A stretch of 64,000 nucleotides of DNA from assembly GCF_020386635.1 (NCBI RefSeq), contig NZ_CP081942.1, positions 4,092,001 through 4,156,000 of the forward strand. Reading direction: 5' to 3'. The translations under genes and the position numbers were made by a program. Every line of letters begins with the position of its first letter. The first letter of the stretch is position 1. This document shows positions 8,654 to 16,042 of the stretch, piece after piece. The notes under the pieces are model-generated. The model was given only the letters and a program-made list of their open reading frames with translations. It ran no database searches and was not told the origin of the DNA. The stretch comes from Pseudomonas sp. MM211 (GTDB lineage Bacteria > Pseudomonadota > Gammaproteobacteria > Pseudomonadales > Pseudomonadaceae).

Positions 8654-8746
8654 GCTTGAGCCTGCGGCGCCAGGCGCCGCATTGGTTTGAACCCGCTTCG
8701 TTCCTGCCAGTCATAGCGAAATGCTCCTTCGAGGAAATGTCGCCCC

Positions 8747-9070
8747 ATGAAGCAATCAGACGGTTTCAATGCACGCCGCCTACGCCCGAGGGGATCGGGC
8801 AGCTGGCGATTGCGCTTTGCCGCTGCTCTGGCGGCACTCTGTGCGACATTCGGTATCCTTCTGGCCATGGCAGGTACCGCAACCCTACTGGGTCGGCCAC
8901 CGGCACTTGGCAACCTGAATGACTCCACCAGCGACGCCGGTGCTCTTCTGGTTGTCGGCTTGGTGCTGCTTTTCGGCGGTGTGATTGGCTGGCGTAAATG
9001 TCGTCGGCGCATGCGTCAACGCGGCGCCGACCTGGCCATGTCTCCGCACCTGATGAAGAAACGCGACTGA
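8747..9070 (+). CDS. Small two-helix membrane protein of unknown function
   Basis: 107 residues with a basic N-terminus (RRLRPRGSGSWRLR) and two hydrophobic segments, about residues 25-47 and 66-83, followed by a very basic stretch (WRKCRRRMRQRG). This predicts an inner-membrane hairpin with both ends in the cytoplasm. Nothing identifies a family. The start ATG is preceded by GAGGAAATGTCGCCCC, a usable ribosome site slightly far away. It lies 49 bp before the Smr-domain gene and may share a transcript with it. Confidence 0.65.
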   Translation: MKQSDGFNARRLRPRGSGSWRLRFAAALAALCATFGILLAMAGTATLLGRPPALGNLNDSTSDAGALLVVGLVLLFGGVIGWRKCRRRMRQRGADLAMSPHLMKKRD

Positions 9071-9118
9071 CCTACCCTTCTCCGCTTGGTAAACTTGTCG
9101 CCCCCTGCGGAGGCTCCG

Positions 9119-9676
9119 ATGCAAGACGATGACTTTTCCCTGTTCAAGGCACAGCTGCAAGGCGTGAAGCCGATCAAGCACGATCGCGCCGACACCGGTA
9201 AGCCGAAGAGCGACCGTGCCCGCCTGGCCACCCTGCGCCAGGCAGCGACCCTGCGCACCGACACCATCAAGGTCGACGGCCTCTCCGATCAGTTCGTCAT
9301 CGATGTTGGCCCTGAGGATGCGCTGTACTGGGCCGGCAACGGCGTGCAAGACGGCCAGATGCGCAAGCTCAAGCTCGGCCAGATCCCTTTCGACGGCAGC
9401 CTCGACCTGCACGGCATGAACGTGGAGAAAGCTCGCGACACCCTTTGGGAATTCCTCGCCGAGGCCACCAAGCTGGAGGTTCGCTGCGTACGCGTGACCC
9501 ACGGCAAAGCGGTGCGCACCGACGGGCGCAGGCCGATGATCAAGAGCCACGTGAACACCTGGCTGCGTCAACACCCGCAAGTGCTGGGCTTCACCTCCTG
9601 CATCGCCAAGCATGGCGGAACCGGCGCGGTCTACGTGATGCTCAAGCGCATCATGATGGATGGCCGCGACGAGTAA
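9119..9676 (+). CDS. Smr-domain protein (YfcN/SmrB-like putative endonuclease)
   Basis: 185 residues. The C-terminal half is an Smr domain: LDLHGMNVEKARDTLWEF, then VRVTHGKAVRT, then a closing region with TSCIAKHGGTGAVYVMLKR. Smr-only proteins of this architecture include ribosome-rescue nucleases of the SmrB type; whether this one cleaves mRNA is inference. ATG 9119 (MQDDDFSLF) is chosen because CGGAGG lies 6 nt upstream. A start 33 nt earlier would bury this site inside the gene. A bidirectional terminator follows. Confidence 0.9.
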   Translation: MQDDDFSLFKAQLQGVKPIKHDRADTGKPKSDRARLATLRQAATLRTDTIKVDGLSDQFVIDVGPEDALYWAGNGVQDGQMRKLKLGQIPFDGSLDLHGMNVEKARDTLWEFLAEATKLEVRCVRVTHGKAVRTDGRRPMIKSHVNTWLRQHPQVLGFTSCIAKHGGTGAVYVMLKRIMMDGRDE

Positions 9677-9764
9677 GGTTAGCGTCACAACGGAGCAAAT
9701 CATCTAGAGTTGCCGCTGCACACTCCGCTAATAAGTAAGGCGCCCGCCATAAAACGGGGGGCAC

Positions 9765-9793
9765 AAAAAACCCGGCGCGAAGGCCGGGTTTTT
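9765..9793. terminator. Bidirectional intrinsic terminator
   Basis: A-run, then stem AACCCGGC...GCCGGGTT, then T-run, between the convergent Smr gene and efp. It works in both directions by its A/T flanks. Confidence 0.9.
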
Positions 9794-9815
9794 CATCACA
9801 CAGCAAACCTGACGA

Positions 9816-10388
9816 TCAGACCGGCGCCTTGGCGCGGGACTTGTACTCGCCGGTGCGGGTGTCGATCTCGATCCAGTCACCGATTTCGCAGAAATCAGCC
9901 ACTTTCACTTCAGTGCCGTTGCTCAGCTTGGCTGGCTTCATCACCTTGCCGGAGGTGTCGCCACGGGCGGAACCTTCGGTGTAGGTCAGCTGACGCACGA
10001 TGGTGGTCGGCAGGTCAACGGAGATCACTTTGCCTTCGAAGAACACGGCTTCGCAGACGTCGTTCATGCCTTCTTCAATGAACGGCAGAACGCTTTCCAG
10101 GTCTTCGGCGCGCAGCTCGTAGGAGTTGTATTCCGGATCCATGAAAACGTAGTCGTCGCCACTGATGTAGGACAGGTTCACTTCCTTGCGCTCAAGGATG
10201 ACCGGCTCCATCTTGTCGTCGGCTTTGTAGACGGTTTCAGTCTTCGAGCCGTTCATCAGGTTTTTCAGCTTCATCTTCACGATGGCGCTGTTACGACCGG
10301 ACTTGGTGAACTCGGCCTTTTGGATCAGCCATGGCTGGCCATCGATCAGGGCCACGCTGTTAGGCTTCATTTCTTGTGCGGTTTTCAT
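9816..10388 (-). CDS. efp: Elongation factor P
   Basis: Translation factor that relieves ribosome stalling at polyproline. The 190-residue product has the three OB-like domains expected. The tip of the first domain reads KSGRNSA with Arg at position 32. That residue is rhamnosylated by EarP in Pseudomonas and replaces the Lys found in E. coli. The C-terminal signature region includes [13 protein letters not shown]. The partner modification gene earP is divergently arranged in many species but here lies upstream on the same strand, 46 bp away, so the two can share transcription. Confidence 0.98.
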   Translation of the reverse strand: MKTAQEMKPNSVALIDGQPWLIQKAEFTKSGRNSAIVKMKLKNLMNGSKTETVYKADDKMEPVILERKEVNLSYISGDDYVFMDPEYNSYELRAEDLESVLPFIEEGMNDVCEAVFFEGKVISVDLPTTIVRQLTYTEGSARGDTSGKVMKPAKLSNGTEVKVADFCEIGDWIEIDTRTGEYKSRAKAPV

Positions 10389-10434
10389 ACGAATATCCGG
10401 ATCTGAATGGATTTACAAAATTCGAGGCCGCGTA

Positions 10435-11559
10435 TCATAGCCAATTTCGGTAAAACTGCACCAGCGCCGCGGCAAGATCTGCACGTACCGCCTGGCACTT
10501 CGCCCACTCCTGGGCGTGGGCGGCCAGCTCATCGTTGCACTGTAGCCACGCGTTCCAGCCGTCATTCATTGGCTCGCCAGCATTCCAAGCTTGCCACACG
10601 GCCCGTAGCGCTGCGCTGGCTTCGGCAGAAAGGCCCTGGCAGTACAACGCTATGAAAGCCTCCAGCTTGTCCCAGTGCGCGCCCTCCTCCTGCGGGTAGA
10701 TATGCCAGACGAGCGGTCGCCCGGCCCACTGCGCGCGCACGAAGGAATCTTCACCGCGCACCAGATTCAGGTCGCAGCACCAGAGCAACGCGTCGTATTG
10801 ATCTTGCTGCATGAAGGGCAGCACCTGCACGCTTAACGCCCCCCGCCGCACCACCGCACCCGCGCCTATCTGTTGCCCCAGCCAATGCTGCAGGTCACCG
10901 AGTATCCGGCCTTCAGGCACCAATAGATGAGTCGACGCGGCATCACTAGCCAGGGCATCGAGCCAACCAGCCAGCGCTGCATTTTCGTAGGCGAACAATG
11001 AAACCAATCGAGTACCAGCATCTGACCGCACGCCAATCGACTCAAGGAAGCGCTCGCGACCACCCGTGTCACTCTGCAATGCATCGCGCCCGCTCAGCAG
11101 ACTCTGCTCACGCAGTAGCCCGCCGGTGCCTGCAGTAAACCCAGGAAAGAAAAAGAACTTCTGCAGACCATTGCTCTGCATCGAAGGAAGCCCGTGGCAG
11201 CCCTCAACCCAGCCCTCGGCGCTCAGGTACTCCAGATTCAGCCAGAGAATCGGCGCGGGCCTTGCCGCCATAGCCGCCACGTAGTCGGCGGGCAAATCAC
11301 AGGCGAACGCCTCGATCACCACATCCGCCGGCTCGGTCGCCTGCCAGGCCGGTGCCCAGTGACGTACTTCGACGCCGTGCAGGCGCTGAGTTGTCGACTC
11401 GGCATCCGCCTGCGGGCAGATACGCGCCAGCGCTGCCAGGTCATCGACCCACAGGCGCACCTCAGCCCCCTGATCGGCCACCAACTGCCGGGCCAGCCGC
11501 CAGGTCACGCCGATATCGCCGTAGTTGTCGACGACCTTGCAGAAAACATCCCACTTCAC
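10435..11559 (-). CDS. earP: EF-P arginine rhamnosyltransferase EarP
   Basis: GT-B inverting glycosyltransferase that transfers rhamnose from dTDP-L-rhamnose to Arg32 of EF-P. The N-terminus WDVFCKVVDNYGDIGVTWRLARQL contains the catalytic Asp region of the family. PILWLNLEYLSAEGWVEGCHGLPS and CDLNLVRGEDSFVRAQWAGRPLVWHIYPQ (sugar-nucleotide binding) follow. The GTG start at 11559 (VKWDVF) gives 374 residues, close to the family length of about 376, with GGGA 8 nt upstream. An ATG ten codons earlier lacks a ribosome site. Adjacent to its substrate gene efp. Confidence 0.95.
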   Translation of the reverse strand: MKWDVFCKVVDNYGDIGVTWRLARQLVADQGAEVRLWVDDLAALARICPQADAESTTQRLHGVEVRHWAPAWQATEPADVVIEAFACDLPADYVAAMAARPAPILWLNLEYLSAEGWVEGCHGLPSMQSNGLQKFFFFPGFTAGTGGLLREQSLLSGRDALQSDTGGRERFLESIGVRSDAGTRLVSLFAYENAALAGWLDALASDAASTHLLVPEGRILGDLQHWLGQQIGAGAVVRRGALSVQVLPFMQQDQYDALLWCCDLNLVRGEDSFVRAQWAGRPLVWHIYPQEEGAHWDKLEAFIALYCQGLSAEASAALRAVWQAWNAGEPMNDGWNAWLQCNDELAAHAQEWAKCQAVRADLAAALVQFYRNWL

Positions 11560-11727
11560 GCCACGTTCCCGCTCAAGATAAGAATTCATAAATCAGCTTT
11601 ACAGAGACAGGCTCACAACACTAACGAAAGAATCACGAACTACAGCTCAGAGCACAATATGCATGACTCGCCCGTCAAGATCAGGGTCATTCGCCCTGAG
11701 CCAGCATGGCAGCAGATTGCTGATATG

Positions 11728-11755
11728 AAAAAGCCCAGCGCTGAGGCCGGGCTTC
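11728..11755 (-). terminator. Intrinsic terminator of the Lys/Ser-rich protein gene
   Basis: Read on the minus strand: AAGCCCGGCCTCAGCGCTGGGCTTTTT. This is a GC-rich stem with a U-run, 17 bp beyond the stop codon at 11772. Confidence 0.8.
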
Positions 11756-11771
11756 TGGTCAACGCGCTACG

Positions 11772-12029
11772 TTACTTCGACGTCTTTGACGCCTGGGTCG
11801 ACTTGTTACCACTCGACTTATTACCAGGGGACTCATCTTCACCTTTGGATTTGCTATCAGAGCCTTTCTTTTTCCCAGCCTGATTATCGTCGCTTTGCTG
11901 CGCTTTGGATTGCCCGGCAGGCTTGGACTTGTCCTTGTCGTGATGCGCCCCTTTCGAGCCGCTTTTGTCGGCGTCGTTGGCAGAGCTCTTGGATTTATCC
12001 TGAGCACCTTCAGTACTTTTCACGTTCAT
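11772..12029 (-). CDS. Small Lys/Ser/Asp-rich, probably disordered protein
   Basis: 85 residues made almost wholly of Lys, Ser, Asp, Gly, Asn and Gln (for example KSKSSANDADKSGSKG and NKSSGNKSTQASKTSK). There is no hydrophobic core, so it is expected to be intrinsically disordered and highly hydrophilic. The start ATG at 12029 is supported by GAGGTAA shortly upstream; the longer upstream reading has ordinary composition and no support. A dedicated terminator follows, so it is a self-contained transcription unit. I do not recognise a family. Hydrophilic stress-type proteins have this composition, but that is only analogy. Confidence 0.65.
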   Translation of the reverse strand: MNVKSTEGAQDKSKSSANDADKSGSKGAHHDKDKSKPAGQSKAQQSDDNQAGKKKGSDSKSKGEDESPGNKSSGNKSTQASKTSK

Positions 12030-12096
12030 GACAGTTACCTCGAGGGAGGCCAAAGATTTGGCCTCATAGAATCCGAGAGGCCCGATCCGTAGAGGT

Positions 12097-12329
12097 TCAG
12101 GCAATGCAGTGACCGCCTGACGGATAAACCATGGTGCCGGTCGTCACCAACAACCCCAGATTTTCCAGCCAGCGAATGGTAGATCGGTAGGTCTTGCGGG
12201 GAATTGGCCTCTGCTTGGGGCGATCTGGTATCGGGTCAACGGTTAACCCCTTAGTTTGGCTGCGAAGTCAGATAGGAGATACGGCGTACGGTGGTGATCT
12301 ATGGATTCACGACAGGAGGGTATTTCCAT
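12097..12329 (-). pseudogene. Frameshifted minus-strand remnant, family unknown
   Basis: The complement of 12327-12329 is an ATG opening MEIPSCRESIDHHRTPYLL and running to KLRG, where the frame stops. One frame over it continues as LTVDPIPDRPKQRPIPRK, then TYRSTIRWLENLGLL and on to TGTMVYPSGGHCIA, ending at TGA (12097-12099). Restoring one base in the G-run near 12250 joins the two parts into a protein of about 77 residues. The second part reads like genuine coding sequence, but no start codon is in its own frame. No good ribosome site precedes the ATG, which lies inside the first operator-like palindrome. I do not recognise the family. It may be a phage-derived early gene transcribed away from the repressor. 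Confidence 0.35.
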
Positions 12330-12379
12330 TAGAAATATCAAGAAACTCCATTGGAGATTGAAAGCTATCTCCATCGGGA
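12321..12379. promoter_or_regulatory. Triplet of operator-like palindromes, phage OR-like
   Basis: TATTTCCATTAGAAATA (12321-12337), CTCCATTGGAG (12346-12356) and CTCCATCGGGA (12369-12379) share the core TCCATnnGnA. Centres are at 12329, 12351 and 12374, spaced 22 and 23 bp, about two helical turns. Regular triplets between divergent genes are the hallmark of lambdoid operator regions. The adjoining plus-strand ORF resembles a phage HTH repressor. The first palindrome is perfect over 6+6 bp; the third is imperfect. Confidence 0.55.
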
Positions 12380-12691
12380 ATAGCCTTCGCAAATAAAGAC
12401 AGAGACACGCGCACTGGAGAGTGGGAAACCGCTGAATGCGCGGCTTTGAAGGCTGAACTTGCCGCTTACAATCAGCGTGCCCCTAGGGACAAGCAGTTCA
12501 CTCAGGTAGAAACTCCCATCAGCTCGGCATGCGTCATGGGGACGCTTAGCAGCCACCTGAATGGGAAGCGTGCCATCAACCTTTCGATGGCAGTAAAGAC
12601 GGCCAGTATGGTTGGCATACAGGTCGGAACATTCAGTCCAAGACTGGCTGTGTACATTCCGAAATTACAAATATCAGCCGCATCGACTTGA
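12362..12691 (+). pseudogene. Degenerate phage-type (XRE/CI-like) repressor
   Basis: The open frame contains LKAELAAYNQRAP...FTQ, GTLSSHLNGKRAINLSMAVKTAS and VGTFSPRLAVYIPKLQ. This is the layout of small phage HTH repressors (usually TQ-x-FA-ACGVSQGTLS-x-xLNG-x-x-x-LN). The first part of the helix-turn-helix is damaged: where FADACGVSQ is expected the frame reads PISSACVM. There is no ATG in frame, only a TTG at 12446. An out-of-frame ATG at 12437 would need a shift to enter this frame. It looks decayed but sits correctly beside the operator triplet. A functional product starting at TTG 12446 (81 residues) is possible but less likely. Confidence 0.5.
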
Positions 12692-12891
12692 CGCAGACCG
12701 GAATAGCGAAGCGGTACAAAGTTTCATCACCCGGCGCTGACGATGTGGACGGCATCGTCCAGATTCTTACTGAACAGGCGATTGAAAGAGCGCGCAACTT
12801 GGCGATGCAGGAGCGCTTCATCGGCCCAAACCGAGCAAACGTTCTTATCAATGCCGAGATGCAAGAGTCGATTGCCCAGCTCATTGCCTAG
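12688..12891 (+). CDS. Small ORF of unknown function in the phage remnant
   Basis: 67 codons starting at a TTG that overlaps the stop of the preceding frame (TTGA). The product is acidic to neutral and mostly helical in appearance (DDVDGIVQILTEQAIERARNLAMQERF). It has no membrane segment and no motif I recognise. No ribosome site is obvious, so translation would depend on coupling. It may be real phage coding sequence or chance. Confidence 0.25.
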   Translation: MTQTGIAKRYKVSSPGADDVDGIVQILTEQAIERARNLAMQERFIGPNRANVLINAEMQESIAQLIA

Positions 12892-12994
12892 CTGATCATG
12901 ACTGCCGGGAGCGGCCGTGTAACAGATGAACAAATCAACGCCATTCGAGCGCTGATCGGGAAAAATAAACGGACGCAAACAGGCTGAACCAAAT

Positions 12995-13240
12995 ATGTAT
13001 GTATGGATTTTCTTGAGCGCGTACGCGGCAGCACTTGTACTGACTCTTTCCATAATCTCACTTCGCGCAAAGAGCCAAGCCAACCGGCTCATCAGCCGCG
13101 GTATTCCGAAGCAAGAGATTGATCTGTTTTACCGTGAGGTTGGTGCACGGGCACGCCGCGCATTGATCCAGGGAACGCTAATCATCGGCACGTGCATTGG
13201 CGTGTTCGGGTCGTTGATCGCCTGGGTGGCGACGAGGTAG
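12995..13240 (+). CDS. Small two-helix membrane protein of unknown function
   Basis: 81 residues with a clear N-terminal hydrophobic segment (about 1-22, YVWIFLSAYAAALVLTLSII) and a second near 57-78 (LIQGTLIIGTCIGVFGSLIAWV). They are joined by a basic loop with RLISRGIPKQEIDLFYREVGAR. Both halves look like real protein. The region is visibly richer in A/T than the flanking core genes. No family recognised. Small membrane proteins of this sort are common in prophage and superinfection-exclusion loci, but that is only a suggestion. Confidence 0.5.
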   Translation: MYVWIFLSAYAAALVLTLSIISLRAKSQANRLISRGIPKQEIDLFYREVGARARRALIQGTLIIGTCIGVFGSLIAWVATR

Positions 13241-13328
13241 CGCTTAGATACCAGCATGCCCTATCAAACGCCTGGTCAGCTCATTGGCCTGACGATCCTG
13301 CTGATGTGCACTAAAGAGACCACGGACG

Positions 13329-13703
13329 ATGGCCAGCAAGCAGCAAAGGATGATTCAGAGAAAAAGAACCTGGGCGGACAGAGCCTTGCTCGCGATCCCA
13401 GGTGTGAAGTTTGTGACCAGCACAATCACCAGTGCGGCCCACCAGGCCGTGCGCAGTGAGCGGCTGATACGAGCCTCGATCATTTTCAAGTCGCCGACCC
13501 TGATCGGCGCAGCTGTAGGCATTGTCATACTCGTTTCGATGGGGAAGTGGAACCACTACATATTGGCAGCAATTGCCGCGGCAAGTGCCCTGGCCGATCT
13601 CTACTACAAGTATCGGGAAATTCTCACTCGCCACCAAATGGCCCGACTAACGCGCAAGGTCGGCAAGCTGCAGCGTCTCAGTGAGAGAGTGTCGGATTCC
13701 TGA
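13329..13703 (+). CDS. Basic membrane protein of unknown function
   Basis: 124 residues. A strongly basic N-terminus (KQQRMIQRKRTWADR) precedes weakly hydrophobic stretches and two likely membrane segments near residues 57-75 (PTLIGAAVGIVILVSMGKW) and 76-92 (HYILAAIAAASALADLYY). A basic tail (RHQMARLTRKVGKLQRLSERV) that could form a coiled coil follows. AGAG lies about 10 nt before the ATG. It is the last plus-strand gene before tRNA-Ser. Unrecognised. It may form a unit with the 12995 gene, 88 bp upstream. Confidence 0.5.
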   Translation: MASKQQRMIQRKRTWADRALLAIPGVKFVTSTITSAAHQAVRSERLIRASIIFKSPTLIGAAVGIVILVSMGKWNHYILAAIAAASALADLYYKYREILTRHQMARLTRKVGKLQRLSERVSDS

Positions 13704-13724
13704 TTTTCGGGTAGCCAGAAACGG

Positions 13725-13748
13725 AAAAGCCCCGCGGTGGCGGGGCTT
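13725..13748 (-). terminator. Hairpin with U-run on the minus strand
   Basis: AAGCCCCG...CGGGGCTT stem. The A-run lies on the left, so it terminates minus-strand transcripts best. It faces the 13765 small ORF or readthrough from tRNA-Ser. For the plus-strand gene ending at 13703 it lacks a T-run. Confidence 0.65.
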
Positions 13749-13764
13749 AGTAACAGGTATTCAA

Positions 13765-13908
13765 TCAACTCTTGAGCCACATCCAGGCCCCACCAGTCGA
13801 CGAAAAGTTGGTGGGCGGCCTGCCCGGCGCACCAACATCCAACACCGACTCGTCTATCAGGTGCTGCAGCATGAATAGCTGGTCAAGGTGCTGAGGCTCT
13901 GGACTCAC
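13765..13908 (-). CDS. Possible small ORF between two minus-strand terminators
   Basis: 47 codons from GTG (or a shorter frame from an internal ATG), ending [15 protein letters not shown] and followed 17 bp later by a minus-strand terminator. No ribosome site precedes the GTG and no family is recognised. Position between the tRNA-Ser terminator and another terminator is the only support. Confidence 0.2.
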   Translation of the reverse strand: MSPEPQHLDQLFMLQHLIDESVLDVGAPGRPPTNFSSTGGAWMWLKS

Positions 13909-13946
13909 TACGAATAAGCACTTTCGACACTTCCTCGACCTTGAAT

Positions 13947-13982
13947 GCAAAAAGCCCCGAAACGTTACCGTTTCGGGGCTTT
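13947..13982 (-). terminator. tRNA-Ser terminator
   Basis: A perfect 14-bp stem (AAAGCCCCGAAACG / CGTTTCGGGGCTTT) with loop TTAC and a U-run on the minus strand, 15 bp beyond the tRNA 3' end. Confidence 0.9.
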
Positions 13983-13996
13983 AGGTATTTCGAAAG

Positions 13997-14086
13997 TGGC
14001 GGTGAAGAAGGGATTCGAACCCTTGATACGATTTCTCGTATACACACTTTCCAGGCGTGCTCCTTCAACCGCTCGGACACTTCACC
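13997..14086 (-). tRNA. tRNA-Ser (anticodon GGA)
   Basis: 90-nt class II tRNA. The acceptor stem is GGTGAAG/CTTCACC with discriminator G and an encoded CCA (complement at 13997-13999). The anticodon loop contains CTGGAAA, and the long variable arm and T-arm GGGTTCGAATCCC are visible. It reads UCC/UCU serine codons. The phage-like patch lies on its 3' side, the usual side for integration at tRNA genes. Confidence 0.97.
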
Positions 14087-14122
14087 GGATCTCGCCAGAC
14101 ATGCTGTCTGTCGAGGCGCGCT

Positions 14123-14151
14123 AATGTAATCGAACATCTGCCCAAAGGCAA
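14123..14151 (-). promoter_or_regulatory. Sigma70 promoter of tRNA-Ser
   Basis: On the minus strand: -35 TTGCCT, 17-bp spacer, -10 TACATT, followed by a G/C-rich discriminator typical of stable-RNA promoters. It lies 37 bp upstream of the mature 5' end. The remaining sequence up to the crotonase gene at 14441 shows no other feature. Confidence 0.75.
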
Positions 14152-14440
14152 AACTTTTTTCAGAAGATTCATGCGGTTAAGCCACAGCAAGCGGCAGCCC
14201 GCTTCAGCAAGTGCAATGGCGCAACGGTGGCTTGCCAGTCTGTGGTGACAGGCGTGGATGAGATTGCCAGCAATGCTGATCGGCCCAATCCATCATCGGC
14301 ACCAGGTTGTAAGTGGAATCTTTCATTCACTCGCCCAGGCAGCCTGGCTCTGAACGCTGACTTGTCGGTCATCCTTCGCGCTTTACCTGACCTCGTCCGA
14401 TGGGTAACGTCAGCCGCATATCCAGAACAAGGAGTCGACC

Positions 14441-15130
14441 ATGAGCGACCTGATCAGCTACCAACTCGATGACGGCATCGCCACCCTGACCTTGAACAAC
14501 GGCAAGGTGAATGCCATTTCTCCTGCGGTGATCGAGGCCTTCAATGCAGCCTTGGATCGCGCCACCCAGGACAAGGCCATCGTGATCCTCACCGGACAAC
14601 CGGGCATTCTTTCCGGTGGTTACGACCTGAAGGTAATGACCTCTGGCCCGCAGAATGCCATCGACCTGGTAGCCGCGGGTTCGACCCTGGCGCGGCGCAT
14701 GCTCGCTCATCCTTATCCGATCATCGTCGCCTGCCCGGGCCACGCGGTAGCCAAAGGTGCGTTCCTGCTGCTTTCCAGTGATTACCGCATCGGTGTCGAG
14801 GGCGCCTTCAGCATCGGCCTCAACGAAGTACAGATCGGCATGACCATGCACCATGTCGGTATTGAGCTAGCCCGTGATCGCCTGCGCAAGTCCGCGTTCC
14901 ATCGCTCGGTAATCAATGGCGAGATGTTCGATCCGCAGAGCGCAGTGGATGCTGGTTTCCTCGACAAGGTGGTGCCCGCCGAGCAGTTGCTCGCCTCCGC
15001 CCTGGCCGTGGCGGCGCAGTTCAAGAAGATCAACATGAACGCCCACCGCAAGACCAAGCTCAAGGTACGCGCCGCGCTGCTGGAAACCCTCGACAAGTCT
15101 ATCGAGCTGGATAAGCAGCACGCCTTGTAA
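14441..15130 (+). CDS. Crotonase/enoyl-CoA hydratase family protein
   Basis: 229 residues of the crotonase fold, shorter than standard FadB-type hydratases. The oxyanion-hole segment ILSGGYDLKVMTSG and the central CPGHAVAKGAFLLLSSDYRIG are visible. The second segment lacks the usual Glu pair of an enoyl-CoA hydratase, although an acidic residue occurs in GLNEVQIG (E127). It could be an isomerase or a thioesterase-like member. AAGGAG precedes the ATG. The C-terminal helix contains KTKLKVR...LDKSIELDKQH. It stands alone between tRNA-Ser and an acyltransferase; substrate unknown. Confidence 0.88.
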   Translation: MSDLISYQLDDGIATLTLNNGKVNAISPAVIEAFNAALDRATQDKAIVILTGQPGILSGGYDLKVMTSGPQNAIDLVAAGSTLARRMLAHPYPIIVACPGHAVAKGAFLLLSSDYRIGVEGAFSIGLNEVQIGMTMHHVGIELARDRLRKSAFHRSVINGEMFDPQSAVDAGFLDKVVPAEQLLASALAVAAQFKKINMNAHRKTKLKVRAALLETLDKSIELDKQHAL

Positions 15131-15132
15131 GG

Positions 15133-15167
15133 TTCATGCATGCAGCCTCATGGGCTGTATGCATGAA
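15133..15167. repeat. Hairpin after the crotonase gene
   Basis: TTCATGCATGCAGCC and GGCTGTATGCATGAA form a nearly perfect 15-bp stem around a 5-nt loop directly after the stop codon. There is no T-run, so it is a poor intrinsic terminator and may be an mRNA-end stabiliser. Confidence 0.6.
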
Positions 15168-15255
15168 TGCTGGCAATCACTGGTAATGGCCTGGCAATTG
15201 CCCAAAGCCCGGGCCACCTCTACACTGCGCGACCTTTTTCGAGTGGGTCGCACCT

Positions 15256-15978
15256 ATGCTTTTCGTACTGCGCATGCTGATGATGAGCGTGCATTTCATC
15301 ATCGCAGGCATTCTCGGATTGCTATTGGGCCTATGCAGGCCCTTCCACCCGGATAACAGCCGCCTCTGCGCGCGCTTCTATTCTCTACCGGCACTGCGGC
15401 TGTTACGCATTCGGGTAGAGACCGATACACGCAACCTTGCTGAACACAGCAAACCCTGCGTGATCATCGCCAATCACCAGTCCAACTATGACCTGTATGT
15501 CATCGGTCGCGTGGTACCCAGGCGCACGGTGAGCATTGGCAAGAAGAGCCTTAAATGGGTGCCGCTGTTCGGCCAGTTGTATTGGCTGGCGGGTAATGTG
15601 CTGATCGACCGTGGCAATGCGCACAAAGCCAAGCGCTCGATGCTGGCCACCACCCATACGCTGCAGCACGAAAACACCTCGATCTGGGTATTTCCCGAAG
15701 GCACCCGCAATGGCGGCGGTGAACTGTTGCCCTTCAAGCGGGGCGCCTTCCAGATGGCCGTCAACGCGGGCGTACCGATCATCCCCGTATGTGCCAGCAG
15801 CTATGTGCGAAGCCTGCGCCTGAATAGCTGGAACAGTGGCAAGGTGATGATCCGTTCACTGCCCGAGATTCCCACTGCAGGCTTGAGCATGGATGACCTG
15901 CCTCAATTGATCGAAACCTGCCGTACACGCATGCAGGCGTGTATCGATTCGATGGATGCCGAGCTGGCTCGCACCTGA
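15256..15978 (+). CDS. 1-acyl-sn-glycerol-3-phosphate acyltransferase (PlsC family)
   Basis: Phospholipid-synthesis acyltransferase that adds the second acyl chain to lysophosphatidate. An N-terminal membrane anchor (about residues 1-28) is followed by block I IIANHQSNYDLYV (NHxxxxD) and block III WVFPEGTRNGGG. IIPVCASSYV fits block IV. The 240-residue length fits PlsC. Pseudomonads carry several PlsC paralogues, so the exact role among them is not decided here. A 5' segment before the ATG overlaps no other gene. Confidence 0.93.
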   Translation: MLFVLRMLMMSVHFIIAGILGLLLGLCRPFHPDNSRLCARFYSLPALRLLRIRVETDTRNLAEHSKPCVIIANHQSNYDLYVIGRVVPRRTVSIGKKSLKWVPLFGQLYWLAGNVLIDRGNAHKAKRSMLATTHTLQHENTSIWVFPEGTRNGGGELLPFKRGAFQMAVNAGVPIIPVCASSYVRSLRLNSWNSGKVMIRSLPEIPTAGLSMDDLPQLIETCRTRMQACIDSMDAELART

Positions 15979-16042
15979 GAGCCTGTTCAAAGGTGCTGAG
16001 CGAGTTGAGATAAGCAGGTAAGCTGCAGCGAACAGGTTACGC

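Noticed and set aside
12100..14000. Attachment-site repeat of the tRNA-Ser 3' end
   Set aside because: I saw no second copy of the T-arm/acceptor sequence within the patch, so integration at the tRNA remains unproven.
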